From Aquanectria penicillioides (Eukaryota; Ascomycota; Sordariomycetes; Hypocreales; Nectriaceae), in NCBI GenBank assembly GCA_003415625.1, contig PYIU01000003.1:3596001-3660000 (forward strand): 64,000 nucleotides of DNA. The letters are read 5' to 3'. Made by a program: the position numbers and the translations under genes. Positions 1 to 11,832 of this stretch are shown here, piece after piece. The notes beneath the pieces were generated by a model. It was not told the origin of the DNA. It saw only the letters and a list, made by a program, of their open reading frames with translations, and searched no databases. How positions within the stretch are numbered: the first letter of the stretch is position 1; each line of letters opens with the position of its first letter.

Positions 1-286
1 GGCTGCGTTGGGTGCATACGACTCGGTCAAACTGTAGGCGGAAACGGGGCGATCGGGGGAGTGCGGGCACCAAGTCGATCTTGGTCGTAGCCCGAGTTTA
101 GGAGATGTCGACCGGCCTCCTCGTCGGTCTCCTGGGGAGGGAGGTGATACTTTTGGGTTGATAGTTAGAACAAGTGTCTCCGGTCAGCGTCAGGCAGCTC
201 GAAATTGGACTCACGTTGCTGCCGGAAGGCATGTCCTGTAGCTGGTGGCCGCCACCATACTCCTGACCACGGCCATTGTACGCCAT
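1..286 (-). CDS. Chitin synthase, N-terminal part (runs off left edge)
   Basis: Chitin synthases polymerise UDP-GlcNAc into chitin at the plasma membrane; only the variable cytosolic N-terminus is in the window, so no catalytic motif can be seen. The start codon is at 286-284 (minus). Exon 1 (286-215) encodes 24 residues beginning MAYNGRGQEYGGGHQLQD. A 65-nt intron (214-150, GTGAGT donor, TTCTAACTA branch site) leads to exon 2 (149-1), with YHLPPQETDEEAGR, a DRLGARTPP segment and, after a one-base frame slip, DRPVSAYSLTESYAP. The order of these segments matches, from memory, the N-termini of filamentous-fungal chitin synthases, probably class III; the class is an inference. The slip lies in a run of five C (plus-strand G at 55-59): six C would join the two conserved parts. 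An alternative acceptor 18 nt further in (CCCAG) would also keep frame. The gene continues leftward outside the window. Confidence 0.72.
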
Positions 287-2974
287 CGTGTCAAATTTGT
301 TTCCCGGATCCTCTCAGAAAGAAAAAAAAAAGATCTCTTTTGGATCGAGGGGTGATGAATCGATCTGTGCGGGATGACAAGTTTTGCGGGTTTGGGCTGA
401 CGGAAGCCTTTTTGTTGTTTTGGGGGGAGGCGGGCAGCTGAAACAGGAGAACTAAGGAAATCGAATCCAGGTCACGGGCTTGCGTCAACGGCAAATAGGA
501 GCTACGTGAAGCGCGCACTGGTAGACGCCCGGGCAGCCTTCTTTTTTCTTGATCGTTCGCAACGCGGGGAGATGAGGCACCAGCCTCGAAAGAATGGTGA
601 TAGTTGGGGCAAGAGAAAAAAAAAAGTAGACGATGTGAGGAGGAGGGAAGGTAGAAGAATGGATCAAAGGACAAGAATCAGGAGCGACAGGGCCGCAGGG
701 TTTGCAGAATTGTTTTTGATGAAGGGGACGGATCTCTTTTTTTCGCTCCACGGTCCACGGACCATGGGTCATGGGCTACGGCTGCAAGAGCTGGGCTCAA
801 GAATAGGAGACGGGGAGTGACGCGCTAAGCCTGCTGAGCCACTCCACCGTGTTTTGGGGGGGTGAGGATCCATCCCTTGTTCCACCCGCAAGTCAGACTC
901 CAAAGAGAGAGTGAGAACAGCGGCGGTAGCCACTTGGACAACACGGCCACAACTAGGAGTGAGCGATGAGGAGGGACCCCCAGCAAGTCACACCGTATGC
1001 TGGCTGGCCAAGTTACTTTGCGCCGGGGAAAGGCAGGTTAGCGGCCCTTTCAGCGGGCTTCTAGCGGGCCTCCAGCGGGCGAATCTACGTCAGTCACCCA
1101 CCAACTGCGCAAGCTGCTTGGTTCGGCGACCCCCTTGCCCCAAGAGCAGCCGCAAAACGCCTCCTCAAAATAAGCCATCAGCCACCCAGCGGCGCCGTGG
1201 ATGGAGAAGCCCCCGGGGAATGGAGTTGCCCCCCCCTCCCCCTGCTCCTCGCATCTATTTGCCATCCCATCATCATCCATTGACCATGCAAGCCCGTACT
1301 CCATACTCCATCCAGAGAGAGAGAGAGCGACCTGCCACCACTTGCAACCGCGGGTGCTAGGTGATCTACCTGAACTGACCTCGCATCCCTCCCTTTACCC
1401 TTTCGAATTCGAGCATGCAGCACCTTGGAGCATCCTCTGGCCCCCTCGCCGATGGCGAGCTGGGCCCGGCGAGGATCCCAGCCCTAAACCCGAGTTCCTC
1501 CCCCCGCAGGGCCTGCGCGATGCGTTGTACGTAATTTCCCAGAGGCCGGGCTCTCACAGCTACGGACCGTATAGGCAGTGATCCATCATTCCTAGAGTAC
1601 CCGCTCGAGCCCTGGCGGCTTACGATCCTTTCCACCCGGCCTCAGCCGCCGAGCTTGGGAGCGCCTGGGAACGCCTCGTGGCAAGTCATAGTTTGGACGA
1701 TGGGGAACGTCCAGGGAGCCTGAGAGTGAGACCAGCCGCCTCGAGGCTCACCAGGTCAGATTTGGCTGCCGCTCTAGGCTGAGCGGCTGGGGGCCACGCC
1801 CACTTCTACAAGGTAAGGCTTGCAGTCGTAGCCAACAAGAGACAAAGAAAAGGGCACCTCGGCGCCGCCGCTTACTGCGTGGTGCTTAGGATTAAATGGC
1901 GATATTGCATGTACCAAGGTTACGGGGCGTTGGTTGCATGTATCTTCGCGTGCTCCATCCCCATCACTCACCCGACTTGTTTTCTTTTTCAATTTTTTTT
2001 CTTTCTAAATCTTCCTTTCTTTCCCATTCCTCTTCACTTTTCGATTCCCCTCTTCGGCTACGAGATGGGGAACAGAAATTCCAGAACCCCCCCTTGGAAG
2101 GAACTGCGGCCACATCCCACCTCGAAACGGAGTGAAGAATCTGCCATGAGGGTGTTCCAAAAATAGTAAGATTGGCTTGATGAGAGGAGCACTGGGGCTG
2201 GTGTCTAGTTTACGGGGACGTACCGACCTAGCCTACGCCGCTCCTAGTCTGTCAATCAAGTTATCCCCCGTATGCCGTTTGTGCATACATGTCCAGTCCA
2301 TGCCCACAGTGCAGTAGATTCCAAGGTTCAGCATTGGGGCGCAGGCGCGCCAGTACGAATGCGCACTAAGAACCAGCAGCTCGCTTGTTCCTCGGGCTGA
2401 AGGCCCGGCCTGGCCATCATCCAAGGTAATCAATCATCAGCTTAGGAAGGGGAGGCTAGACCTGTTTGTGTCTTCGTCTTTGCTCTCTGCATGCGCTTTG
2501 GATGAAGTAGTGAATGTAAGGTAAGCATGCTAAACCTTCTCTGGCGGCATGTCACCCTCAATGCCCGCCATCTGACTGCGGGTGGCTGTACAATTTCACA
2601 GGGCTGGGAGGTTGGTAGGGGTAGCTCTGCTTGGTTGTTGTGCCCATCGGCAGTGAGCGCGTCTCCGCCTCACGTCAGCTTCCGGATTGCCCTGAGCCCG
2701 ATCAAATTCTCATCCGCCGGGATCCATACCTTCCGAGCATCCATGAATTGACCGCTGCTCGGGCGTCATTGTTTCTGTTTCTATTGCCAGTGCCGTGTAA
2801 GCATTGGAGGGTGCTCTATCCCGGATGAAGAGGATGAGGAAGGAGCCAGTTAGACTGCAACTCTCATTTACATGAAGCTTGACCTGGGGTGGGTATATCC
2901 TGCAGTGCTCCTCCCCTTTTCACTAACGGCAGCCAACGCACTGATTAGCTAATGCATTGGACGCCGTTGCACGC
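287..2974. other. Upstream region of the chitin synthase; no gene recognised
   Basis: This 2.7-kb stretch holds the promoter and probable 5' leader of the leftward chitin synthase. Short A runs (about 330-340 and 618-627) and pyrimidine-rich patches (1240-1270, 1980-2050) are visible. Open frames on both strands are short, of skewed composition, and match no family I know. No TATA box can be assigned with confidence. Confidence 0.5.
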
Positions 2975-3307
2975 TCATCGGCGCGAGGATTTCTCCGGCA
3001 AGTAAGCGGGCTCCAGCGAGGATGGCGCATCGTCACATGTACTCTCACCCATTCCGACACAAATAAGGCTCTGCTCGCTCGGCTCAGGTCCCGAGACAAA
3101 TGCTTGGGTCGACCCGTGGCCTGCTGAGGTATTCACAAAGCGGTCCACTGGGATCTGAGATATCGAGCGGATGACACCCTCAATTGTTCTCGACCCTGCA
3201 AGACAAGACTCAGCCCACGGTTTTACCCAGTACCGAGGTGGTGGCACAACATCAACAACATTGAGAATGCAGAAAGTCGCATTCCCCGCCTGTAGCTGAT
3301 ATGCCAC
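2975..3307 (-). CDS. Hypothetical open frame, 110 codons
   Basis: The reading frame has fairly natural composition, with hydrophobic FCILNVVDVV near the start and SLICVGMGE later, and has no low-complexity sequence. I do not recognise a family, and there is no signal peptide or repeat. A longer overlapping minus-strand frame (3978-3223) also lacks stops but is rich in Arg, Ser and Pro and looks like chance. The region could be the end of a gene broken by frame slips like those seen elsewhere in the window, or non-coding. Little supports it beyond the open frame. Confidence 0.18.
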   Translation of the reverse strand: MAYQLQAGNATFCILNVVDVVPPPRYWVKPWAESCLAGSRTIEGVIRSISQIPVDRFVNTSAGHGSTQAFVSGPEPSEQSLICVGMGESTCDDAPSSLEPAYLPEKSSRR

Positions 3308-5480
3308 CCGTCAATCACCTTACTTGGCATACTATAGACCTGCGGCACCCTCCAAGTTGTCACTGACCTTGGCATATTTGGGTGGTTGGGCAGCAGCTCT
3401 CGGAGTCCAGGGCTACGTGCGGCGCCGTCGCCGAGCCTCCCAAAGGCCTCTTTGTCCTCCCACATGGGCATACTCGCAAGAACAGTGTGCTTTCTGCAGT
3501 GCCGGTTGCGAGGCAGCTTCATGGACCCATAATTATATTTTACTGACAAGATCCAATGGCCCGAAGGTTTCATGCCACCCAGTCGGAGGAGCCGTCCAAA
3601 CATGACGGCTTGTTGGCTGAGGTCCCCGGGGGACGACCTTGTCTTCCAGCAGGGAAGACTGCAGGTGGATGCCTGTGATGTGGTACCGTCAACCTTGCTG
3701 GAAACCAAGGCTCGGATGATGTGCTGGAAAGCAACGCGCGAGCGACTTCTGACTGGTGTTTGGAAGGGCCCATGGCCCCGCCAATCCGCAAACAGTTGCC
3801 CCTGGATTCTGGGTCTGGAAAGACCTCGATGGTCACCAAGTGGAAAAGATCTGCAGATTGTCCTCCCCAGATGTTTTGGTGGGAAGGAAGGCTGTGATGG
3901 AAGGCCCTGACTATCAAACCCTTTGATCCATGAAATGTTTCCGGTTGCTCCCCTATTCCCTGCCTGGCCTGCTGCCACTCCGGGACAAAATGTCCATTGG
4001 GTTCTTTTCGATTTTCAACTTAACCAGCGTTGTCACGTTACACTTCCCACTGGTAGTTGAGAGACATTGTTTGCGAAGGCCGCCGGCGAGGTCGTGGGAC
4101 GGGGCATTGATTCGCTGTTGGCGCAAATGAACAAATCACAGGCAAGGCGCCGCAATACGACGAGAAGAGCTACGCAATGCTATGGATCTCAGCTACGTGT
4201 AGAGACGGGTCGCGATGACGGCCACCGCAGAATTCATCATCGCCCTCGTGTCCGCAGCTATCGCCATCTGTATCGCACTTTGGTCCAATTTTCCCCTTCT
4301 CTTTTGAGCAAATGGCATGCACAGCCGAAGCGGGGTTGCGACGCGAGTCCTATCGGGAGTGATGCGAGATCTGGTGGCGAGGACGAGGGCGAGAGAACAA
4401 TGAGCCAGTCTACAACACCCTGCCGACGTTTGGTATGCAAACTGGCGCCACCAGCGACCGATTTCCCATCGACCCCTGCTGTGGCTATGGGGGCACCGAC
4501 TTGGGTGGCCTCGGCGGCATTGGTGGATTGTTCTATGGCAAGCCATGGCGGGCGGAAGGGATTGGTTGGGCCAAAAGGTCCAAGACAATGAATGAATGTT
4601 CGGGTAGAAGATGGCAACACAGCGTCGATGGGGCGAGAGAGGCCCCGGACAAGGCCGTCTTTGTTTGTGTTCGTTCCTGGTTTCCTCGGCAGTGAAGCAT
4701 TTCCATTCCCGTGCCTTGCGTGCGCACACGCACGCAAATCCGTAGTAGGCCCGCCCGTACATGAGCAGCACATGCACATAGAGTATGCACGTACACACAG
4801 GAAGCATTCAGTTCTGCCGTGCTCCGCTGTAACTGGTATCCCGGGTTGCGCGGGGAACAGCGCCGCAGACCAGGCGAAAAAGCTCGTGTTTTTAGAATTC
4901 TTCACCTGAAGCCGGCTGGCAACCATGCGACGACGAGCCGTCTCGTCCTTAGGAAACCTGAGCTAAGGCCTCCCGTGTCTGGTGGTTACCACCCACCACC
5001 ACACTGCACGTACCCACCACGGGGCGCATCCAATTCAGCAATTCAGAACCACACCCACCCAAACTTGCGCCGGGGGGGTTCCATGAAATGCACAGTGCGC
5101 CGGCGGGAAATCAAGGGGCTTCGCGCACAGAGTCGTGGCGAGCGCGGCCCCCGACGGCCCAGGTTGTATTCGGAGGGTTGCTAGTGGAGCTGTCGTGATA
5201 TTGTAGCGGACTTGGCAGCATTTGTAGCGACCCAACCCAGTGCCGCGACATGGCAACGATCAGGGGCCGCGGGCGCTACGGCACACTGTGCGAAGTGTTG
5301 GCGGCCGTTTTTAATTGTTTCGCTAGTACCAAATAGGTCTTAGCGCCACGGGTCCCCTGTCGCACCTGCCCCAACTCTGCTCCAGGGCCATGGCGCTCGC
5401 CCAGTCGCAGCGCAGTAACTGGATACCACTGGGGCCAGCTTTGACCAGCCGGGGCTCTCTTGGCACGCTCTCGCGCCTTC
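3308..5480. other. Intergenic region, weak coding hints only
   Basis: No gene is recognised. Two weak hints exist on the plus strand. A short frame at 4215 starts with a hydrophobic stretch (MTATAEFIIALVSAAIAICI) and stops after 30 codons. A Gly-rich frame (4435-4695) contains DPCCGYGGTDLGGLGGIGG. They could be exons of one small membrane protein, but I could not find a convincing donor and acceptor that join them in frame. Confidence 0.3.
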
Positions 5481-6040
5481 CTGGGGGCCACTCTTGGCCC
5501 TCTTGACCCTCTCAAGTCCTCTCCTCTCGCTGCCCCTTCATCTTTTCTCTACCCAACGAGCGCATCTGCGAAACCATCGATCTTTCAATCCCTCTCGACT
5601 TGCAGCGAAATCGTCCATCGTTCAACCCTTTGATTCGCCTCCGTTTACCCAGTCGCCAAGGTCGATTATGTCTCGTTCTTTTAACTCTTAGGAGCACTTT
5701 TTTCTTGTCTTTTATTGCCTCCGAGCTAGTCTCCGATTCCACTCGTTACTCAACTCCCGTCTCTCGAAATCCCGTCTCACTGCCTCGCTGAACCTGCTCT
5801 CCCGAGCGCGACGTCTCTTATCCTCGGCTTTTGGTCGAGCGCGAAGACTCGACGACCCATCCGATCTCTTTGTTTCCATTTTCTGTATCATCTTTTCAAC
5901 CCCCGTCGAAATATTACCGTCGGCATACACTAGCAACTGCCAAATTTAAACCGACAGCGATCACCTAGAAGTGATCGACGCCGCCAACCGTTTACCACCA
6001 AGAAACTTGGTCCCCGCCCATATTTATCGCAACCGCCACC
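5481..6040 (+). promoter_or_regulatory. Pyrimidine-rich promoter and leader of OPY2
   Basis: The 500 bases before the OPY2 start are rich in C and T on the plus strand (for example 5505-5560 and 5680-5790), a usual feature of promoters and 5' leaders of expressed filamentous-fungal genes. The start codon sits in a very strong context, CCGCCACCATGG at 6033-6044. No TATA box is evident. Confidence 0.5.
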
Positions 6041-7409
6041 ATGGAGGGATCAGGAACACCTTATATTATCGCCAGGGACCTGGACGAACTGAGCCAAGGT
6101 ATATCAATACAGCGTCTGCCATAGTCACCGAGCAACCACTAACCTGACCACAACAGTGATGCACCTCGTTCCTCGAAGCAGCAGTACTTGTGTCAAGTGC
6201 GATGACACCACCGAACTACAGTGTCCCAAGTGCTCTAGCGGAGAGAGCTGCCAGTTTACCGTCCCCCTCGACTGCACACAATGCGCCAAGTCTGTCTGTA
6301 TGGCGGACTCTTCGTCCAGCTCGACCAAGAGCAGCAGCGGGCCCAGCATCGGTGGCATCGTCGGCGGTGTTTTGGGAGGCCTAGTCGTCATCGGCATCAC
6401 CACATACCTGGTCTGGAGGTTCTGTATTAAGCCCAAGAGATCTCAGCTCTCGCAGACACTCTACGATCAAGACCCCGATACCCTGCAAGGCTCCGAGAAG
6501 GACGCATCTTCCAGGATGACCCGTCCTCCATCCACCCACACCGTCCATTCTATTGCATCTACCGTCCTTACCCGAGCGTCCAACATCATCCAGATCGCCT
6601 ATATCCCGGGCGTCACAAACCGAGCAACACCCACATCTCCCAACGTTCTCGTTCCTCCTGTGCCGCCGATCCCCGTCCAGCACACCGAGGGCCGAACCAC
6701 AACAGGAAACGACGACCAGCACTTCTTCGTTCCTGGTGATCTCCGAGACTCTACGTATTCTGGCCTTTCTGGCTACTCCGACCGAACCTCGTACGCCCGC
6801 ACCTCGTATGCTCCCCGATCCAGCGTTGCTTCGACCATCTACGGCAAGCAGGCTCAAGTCCTCGCGCCCGCTCAAACCGGAATGCGTGCCAAGCCTACTG
6901 TTGTCAGCGTTAAGTCAGGCGCAAACAACGGCATGGAAGCGCCCCCCGTTCCTGTTATTGACTTTGAGCGATTCGGCGGGGGTGGTCGACCCAAGAGCGG
7001 AGCCAGCGCCTTCAGCGTCGGGTCGACATTCCTCAACAGTGCCAACACGGCTACGCAGGCTCGTGCTCAGGTTGTCAAGGTTGTAGGATTGAAGAAGATC
7101 GACATAGCCCCAAAGTCTGACACCGATTCATCAACACTATCTGTGCCTTCAGAATCTCGACCTACCACACCTAGCGGCAATGCAACCCGCGACTCCAGCG
7201 CCATCACCATCATCGAGGACTCGCCCTCAGTGGACCAAGGACCCTTCTCAGACCCTCCTGAGCGAACAACTCCACGCAAATCGACTCCCGGCCTAGGAGC
7301 AGTCCTTGAGGATAGTGCCGGCGAGACAGACAAGGGATCCGATCGAGCCGGTTCCTCGCAACGCCGAGACAGCAGTCCTTTCGGAGATCAACACGCAACC
7401 AAGGAATAA
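6041..7409 (+). CDS. OPY2: Opy2-like membrane anchor of the HOG/MAPK pathway
   Basis: In yeast Opy2 is a single-span plasma-membrane anchor that recruits the adaptor Ste50 and thereby Ste11 for HOG and filamentation MAPK signalling. Two exons are joined: 6041-6098 and 6157-7409, with a 58-nt intron (GTATAT donor, CACTAAC branch site, CAACAG acceptor), giving 436 residues. The extracellular N-terminus has eight cysteines in the Opy2 pattern (residues 31, 34, 42, 45, 51, 59, 62, 67). A Ser-rich linker, a Gly/Val transmembrane helix (about 84-106) and a basic stop-transfer segment (KPKR) follow. The rest is a long disordered Ser/Thr/Pro-rich cytosolic tail ending in SSPFGDQHATKE. No cleavable signal peptide is apparent, as usual for this family. 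The ATG at 6041 is preferred because the exon junction restores frame exactly and the Kozak context is ideal. The frame is intact, including a C6 run near 6944. Confidence 0.9.
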
Positions 7410-8077
7410 AATCTATATTTGGTATATATCTGGTAGCAATCTTTGGGATATGATGAACTCGTCCGCCATTTGGACATCACATACTCGAACGCCGAACTGT
7501 TTGCTTTTTTCTTCTCTTCTACCTCTTCTTCTTCACGTCACATTTTTGGATAGACAACCCGACTTGAATCGGGGAAGTTTTTTTTTTTTTTTACACTTTA
7601 GGACAATCAGCGGCGAGGATTCTTTGGGTATGGACACAATGGCGTCTAGGGCAAGCACCGCGGGTTACGGCACGATGGATGGCGGGATGTTTGCCAACAG
7701 GAGTCACATCTTCAAGTCGACTGAATAGAGAGATGATCTGCTATGCACAACTTTTTTGAGACAATGTACCTGATTTGCACTCTGTGACGCACTGTATGGT
7801 TGTAGTCAATCTCGCGTAGTGAGATTTTCTTCTTTGCGTCCTCATTGTTAATTCTCTTTCCGAGTTGCACATGACGAGGGAAATCTCGGAGGCTGGTTTG
7901 ATATCTCAGCGGGCTCTTTACACAACGGCGAAGCAGTTTGATGCTAATTATCGAGATGTCAATGCCATTGGCCAGGGACCAATTCATTCCAACCCGAGTT
8001 AGCGTGGCAGCCACGGGTGATCTACGTCGTCTACTCTCTCGTCCGCGTTGTGCGCCCCCAAATCGGCCATGACTAGG
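7410..8077. other. 3' flank of OPY2; no gene seen
   Basis: This stretch contains the probable 3' UTR of OPY2, AT-rich just after the stop, and a T run at about 7581-7592. No open frame of natural composition is present on either strand. Confidence 0.5.
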
Positions 8078-8373
8078 TACGAAGGTTGTGGTCACAAGTT
8101 TGTATCTACTCCAGATGTCACTTATCAGTAGCGGCACAGTGCAAGTGAGTGCAGACCTACAAATGTGGAATGAAGGTTAAAAGAAAAGATGATAAATATA
8201 AATTTAATAATATGTATTATCATTTATTTATTTATTGAAACTTTATTTATATCAATTATTCATTGGCTTATTCCTTATATTTGTGCCCAATAAACGTTGC
8301 TCTTACGGTGCGTAGGATGCGAATGTGTGACCTAGTGAATGGAGACAAACTTGTGATCGCAACCTTCATACGG
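8078..8373. repeat. MITE-like element with inverted arms and AT-rich core
   Basis: The left arm (8081-8125 on plus, repeat continuing to about 8175) carries GTCACAAGTTTGTATCTAC. The right arm (8325-8370) is its diverged inverted copy: read on the minus strand it gives GAAGGTTGCGATCACAAG followed by TTTGTCTCC. About 200 bases of very AT-rich DNA, including a palindromic ATAATATGTATTAT stretch, separate the arms. The left arm also recurs at 63113-63215. This looks like a small non-autonomous transposon or the remains of one. I could not fix target-site duplications, so the exact ends are uncertain. Confidence 0.55.
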
Positions 8374-8386
8374 CGACGGCCTACTG

Positions 8387-8390
8387 TTTT

Positions 8391-8422
<32 letters not shown>
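8387..8422. repeat. Tetranucleotide microsatellite (TTTC)n
   Basis: About nine uninterrupted TTTC units directly follow the inverted-arm element. Confidence 0.9.
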
Positions 8423-8424
<2 letters not shown>

Positions 8425-9467
8425 CATCTCTTTTTGTGACCAGCGTCATGCAACAAATTTGGCATCGGACCTGAAATAAAAGGGGGGCGGACAAAGCATC
8501 GCTTCACGCTCGCCTCACACACTCGCAAAGCATTGACGAGCGAGCGGTGGAAGGATTCCCGCACAAGGTGCGCGCTGAGCGCGGTCGCGCGTGGGGGCTT
8601 CGTGAGGCCAAAGCTTGTGGTCGAACCTGGGGGCCGGGTTGGTGAAACGGACTAGGTGCGATAAGACGTTGGGTTTTGGCGACGGAGTCGGCATAGCGAG
8701 CGGACGGACGGGGTGGATTGTGTGTTTTGTGGCTCGCCGTGGTGAAACGGTGAACTGTTTTTTTTTTCTCTTTGAATCCTTGGGGCCGAAAAGAGAAGTG
8801 AGGGGGAGGAGAGATCTCGGCTTTCGGGTCGTTGCGTCTCCGGGTTTCTAGTTGACTCGTGGAGCACGACTAATAGCAGACGGAAAGACTAATTCTGTCT
8901 ACTTCTCTTTCTCAATGCTCTTTACAGTAAAAGACCTCGTGGCCGACTTAGTTGTTAGCCGACTTACCTTCCCCTCTGCGAATAGGACTGGAGAAGTGTT
9001 TATCCCCAGGTAGGTAGGTAGCCAGCGGCTTTTTCTTTTGTTGGAGGGTTTTTTTTTCTTCTCTTGTGATGTTTTTCCCCCGTCCTTGTTCTGGTTCTCG
9101 ACACCGATGTACCAGGTACTTGGGAGAAGGGGGAGCTTGGCTCGGTTTGTAACTTTGACATCGGTGCGCATAGATGGTCGGCAGCAAGCTAGTTTCGTCG
9201 GTTGGTTGCGGAGCAGGGGGTCATGGTCCTACCGACGTCAAAAGGTTCATGCCTAGGTAGGTACTCGCACTGAGCCGGGTGTGCATTCCGGCGGGGGGGT
9301 GTGTGTGTGGTGGGCAACGGAAGGGAGGGGGAAGCAGCAGCAGTAGTAGTATGTATCAGCAGTGGCCGTAGAAGCAGAAGAATAACAGTAACAGAGAAAA
9401 AAGACGAAACGAAGCGACCCTAGAAAAACAGGCGAGAGGCATGTTGTTGGCAGGAAAAGATCCGACA

Positions 9468-9487
9468 GGGGGGGGGGGGGGGGGGGG
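9468..9487. repeat. Poly(G) tract, 20 bases
   Basis: Twenty consecutive G residues are followed by AGGG. Such runs are mutable, can form G-quadruplexes and are hard to sequence, so the true length is uncertain. Confidence 0.85.
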
Positions 9488-9608
9488 AGGGTTCCCCGGT
9501 GGAGAAGGGGACCTGTCTCTCGTTCTTGGTCCGATGCCATCATGGCCGGGGGTTGGTTATGTATTGGGAATCGGACTTGTGCCCTGGCACGGGGAGTGTG
9601 AGCGGACA

Positions 9609-9635
9609 TGGTGTGTGTGTGTGTGTGTGTGTGTT
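9609..9635. repeat. Dinucleotide microsatellite (TG)n
   Basis: Thirteen uninterrupted TG units. Confidence 0.9.
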
Positions 9636-10258
9636 GGCAGAGAGTTGCTGTGACACATGGGAAGAAGGCTGGTGCTGAAGATTGCTGGACGTGGGGGTTC
9701 CCTTTTTTGTGTTGTTCTCTTTCGATCAAGGTGAGAGTGGGAACACGATGTTCTTTTTTGATGGATCAAGTGTTGTCCCTACGATGCGTGGGCAAGGCAA
9801 TGATACGTAGTAATAATAATGGGTTAATCGTAATGGGGAGGCGAGAGAGGCCATGCAGTAAACAAACCCCCCCCCAATTCCTCTCCGTCCCCTGCCTTGC
9901 CATGCTCTGTCGTGCTCTCTGCCATGCTCTCTTTGACCTGGGTCAGGCCTACCCTGACCTGTCCTCTCGACACGAGACAAACGACAGCTGGCCGTTGTCG
10001 TCTATCTTTGCCTTGTTGGAAGCTGACTGGTCCCCTGCCCAACGTAGCCCTGCAACCGGGCATCAATTGTTGCAGCATCCACGTTCGGCATCCTAGAACG
10101 ACGTGACAACCCAATGAAGAGAAATTCTCCGTTTTGCCCGCTTCCTAAACGGTTTCGTATTGCTTTCTAGCCGGCCACTCATCTGCACTATCACGGATAC
10201 GTGTAAGGGAACAGAAGGGAAGAGAGAAGAGGGAGGGGGGAGCCAAGGGAACGAACTA

Positions 10259-10272
10259 GGGGGGGGGGGGGG
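10259..10272. repeat. Poly(G) tract, 14 bases
   Basis: Fourteen consecutive G residues follow a purine-rich stretch (10206-10258). Confidence 0.85.
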
Positions 10273-11832
10273 CTCTTTTCCCGAGCACCGGGGATTTGCT
10301 TCCTTCGTACACTCTTCTCCTTCTTCCAAGCACCCCCAGCTCCGGGAGCATTTCCCCGTCTTCTCGCTACCTGGGCCCCGGGAAACCCAGAGGAGCAGGC
10401 TGCGTGTGTGGAATCCCCTAGCCATGGTTCGGGATATCTTATTGCGAGCGACCTGGGCCCCTTGCTGAATGGGGATTCTTTGTGTGACCTTCCGTATTGG
10501 CGCCTGCCTCGGTGTCGTCCAGCTTGGGGACCGGGCTCCATAATCTCGGACAAAATTCATGTTGTGTTTTCATTTCGTTACATAGGACGTATGTAATAGT
10601 AATTTGATTTGGTCTTTTTTTCTTCTTTGGCTTGTATCATTTTGCGTTGCTCTCTTGGTTGCATGTATCTTCTCTTTTGAAAGTGTTCCGCTGTATGCTG
10701 CTCCCCCCTCCCTCCCCTGCTCTGATCGTCGGTGAATTACACAGAAAGTAGGTTCTCAAGGGACATAATTCTTTTTGGTTCCTGTTTCTCACACTCTTCT
10801 TGTAGTTGTTTGTACGTAGTGACCGTTGGGATTGGCGGCGTCCCCTGAGCCAATTGTCCTTTTGATGTATCATTTCACTAGGGACAACCGTGGCCCTTCG
10901 GGACCATGACCGCCGTTTGGGAACCACGCCTCATAAACTGATAACGGCTCGAATCCGTGCAAGGGGCTCTGATGGGTGATTGGTGCCCTAGACGAGACGA
11001 GACATATCTCTCAATTGCGGGCTGCGGGCTGCGAGGGCTCCTCTTGCATCCCGCGCGTTTCCATCATGGCCGTCCGGCAACCGTCCGGCACATCTCCGGC
11101 ATCCTCCCCTAAGTTGCGGCCTGGGCGTTCAAGTTAAAGCCGGGCCCAGCGCCGGGCCAGCACCAAGCGTTCGCCGTTCGCGCCCCAACGGCCGACCGGC
11201 TATCGACCCGGACCAGCACCGTGGAAACTTGCTCGGTCGCCCAGCCTCGCGCTCTCCTCCTGAGCGCAGTTAGCTGCTTCTGGTTCTCTCCTCTCCGACT
11301 TAATCGGGAACATGTTCGCCCGCCATGTCTCAACTCATCGACCTTCCTTGTTGTTGCCTCCTCTCATGCACCCCAACTAAACTGTATTAAGTAAGCGACC
11401 CATTATTCCCTTGGGAAACCAGCTCCCATTGGCTCAAGTGGTGGAATCAGTCTTCGCCAACCCAAGACAGTGCCGTTACTGCCAAATCAAGCCCTAAAGT
11501 GCTCCAGAATGCAGAGTGTTACAAGGGTTTATTAGTTGGTTGTGCGCGGCGCGTTTTTGAGTGTGCAGGTTTCGTTACTCTCAAACAAGACAGCCGGCCT
11601 GTCTTAATGCAGATGAGCCGGGCACCCTCCATTGGAGCCATTTCTGTCCTTCTATCTTCCCCATCTGCTGAGAAAGTTAGATTGAGGAAGAGCAGATCGC
11701 AATGCGATTAGATAGCACCTATTTGGCCATCCGTATGCTTTTGAACGACTGGGTGTAGTCCACAGCCATGGTCTGGACCTGTAGCGCCCCCTAGCCATTT
11801 TCCACCAGCCTGGGCTTGCTGGTCACTCGATA

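Larger units (their letters stand above)
8423..11832. other. Intergenic region with simple repeats; no gene recognised
   Basis: No coding sequence is recognised in these 3.4 kb. Open frames on both strands are created by simple repeats or have skewed composition. The region contains a G20 tract, a (TG)n tract and a G14 tract (listed separately) and a short AGGT repeat at 9009-9020. Confidence 0.5.

Noticed and set aside
800..860. A-box-like TGGCTCAGCAG on the minus strand
   Set aside because: No B box or T-arm follows at a suitable distance.
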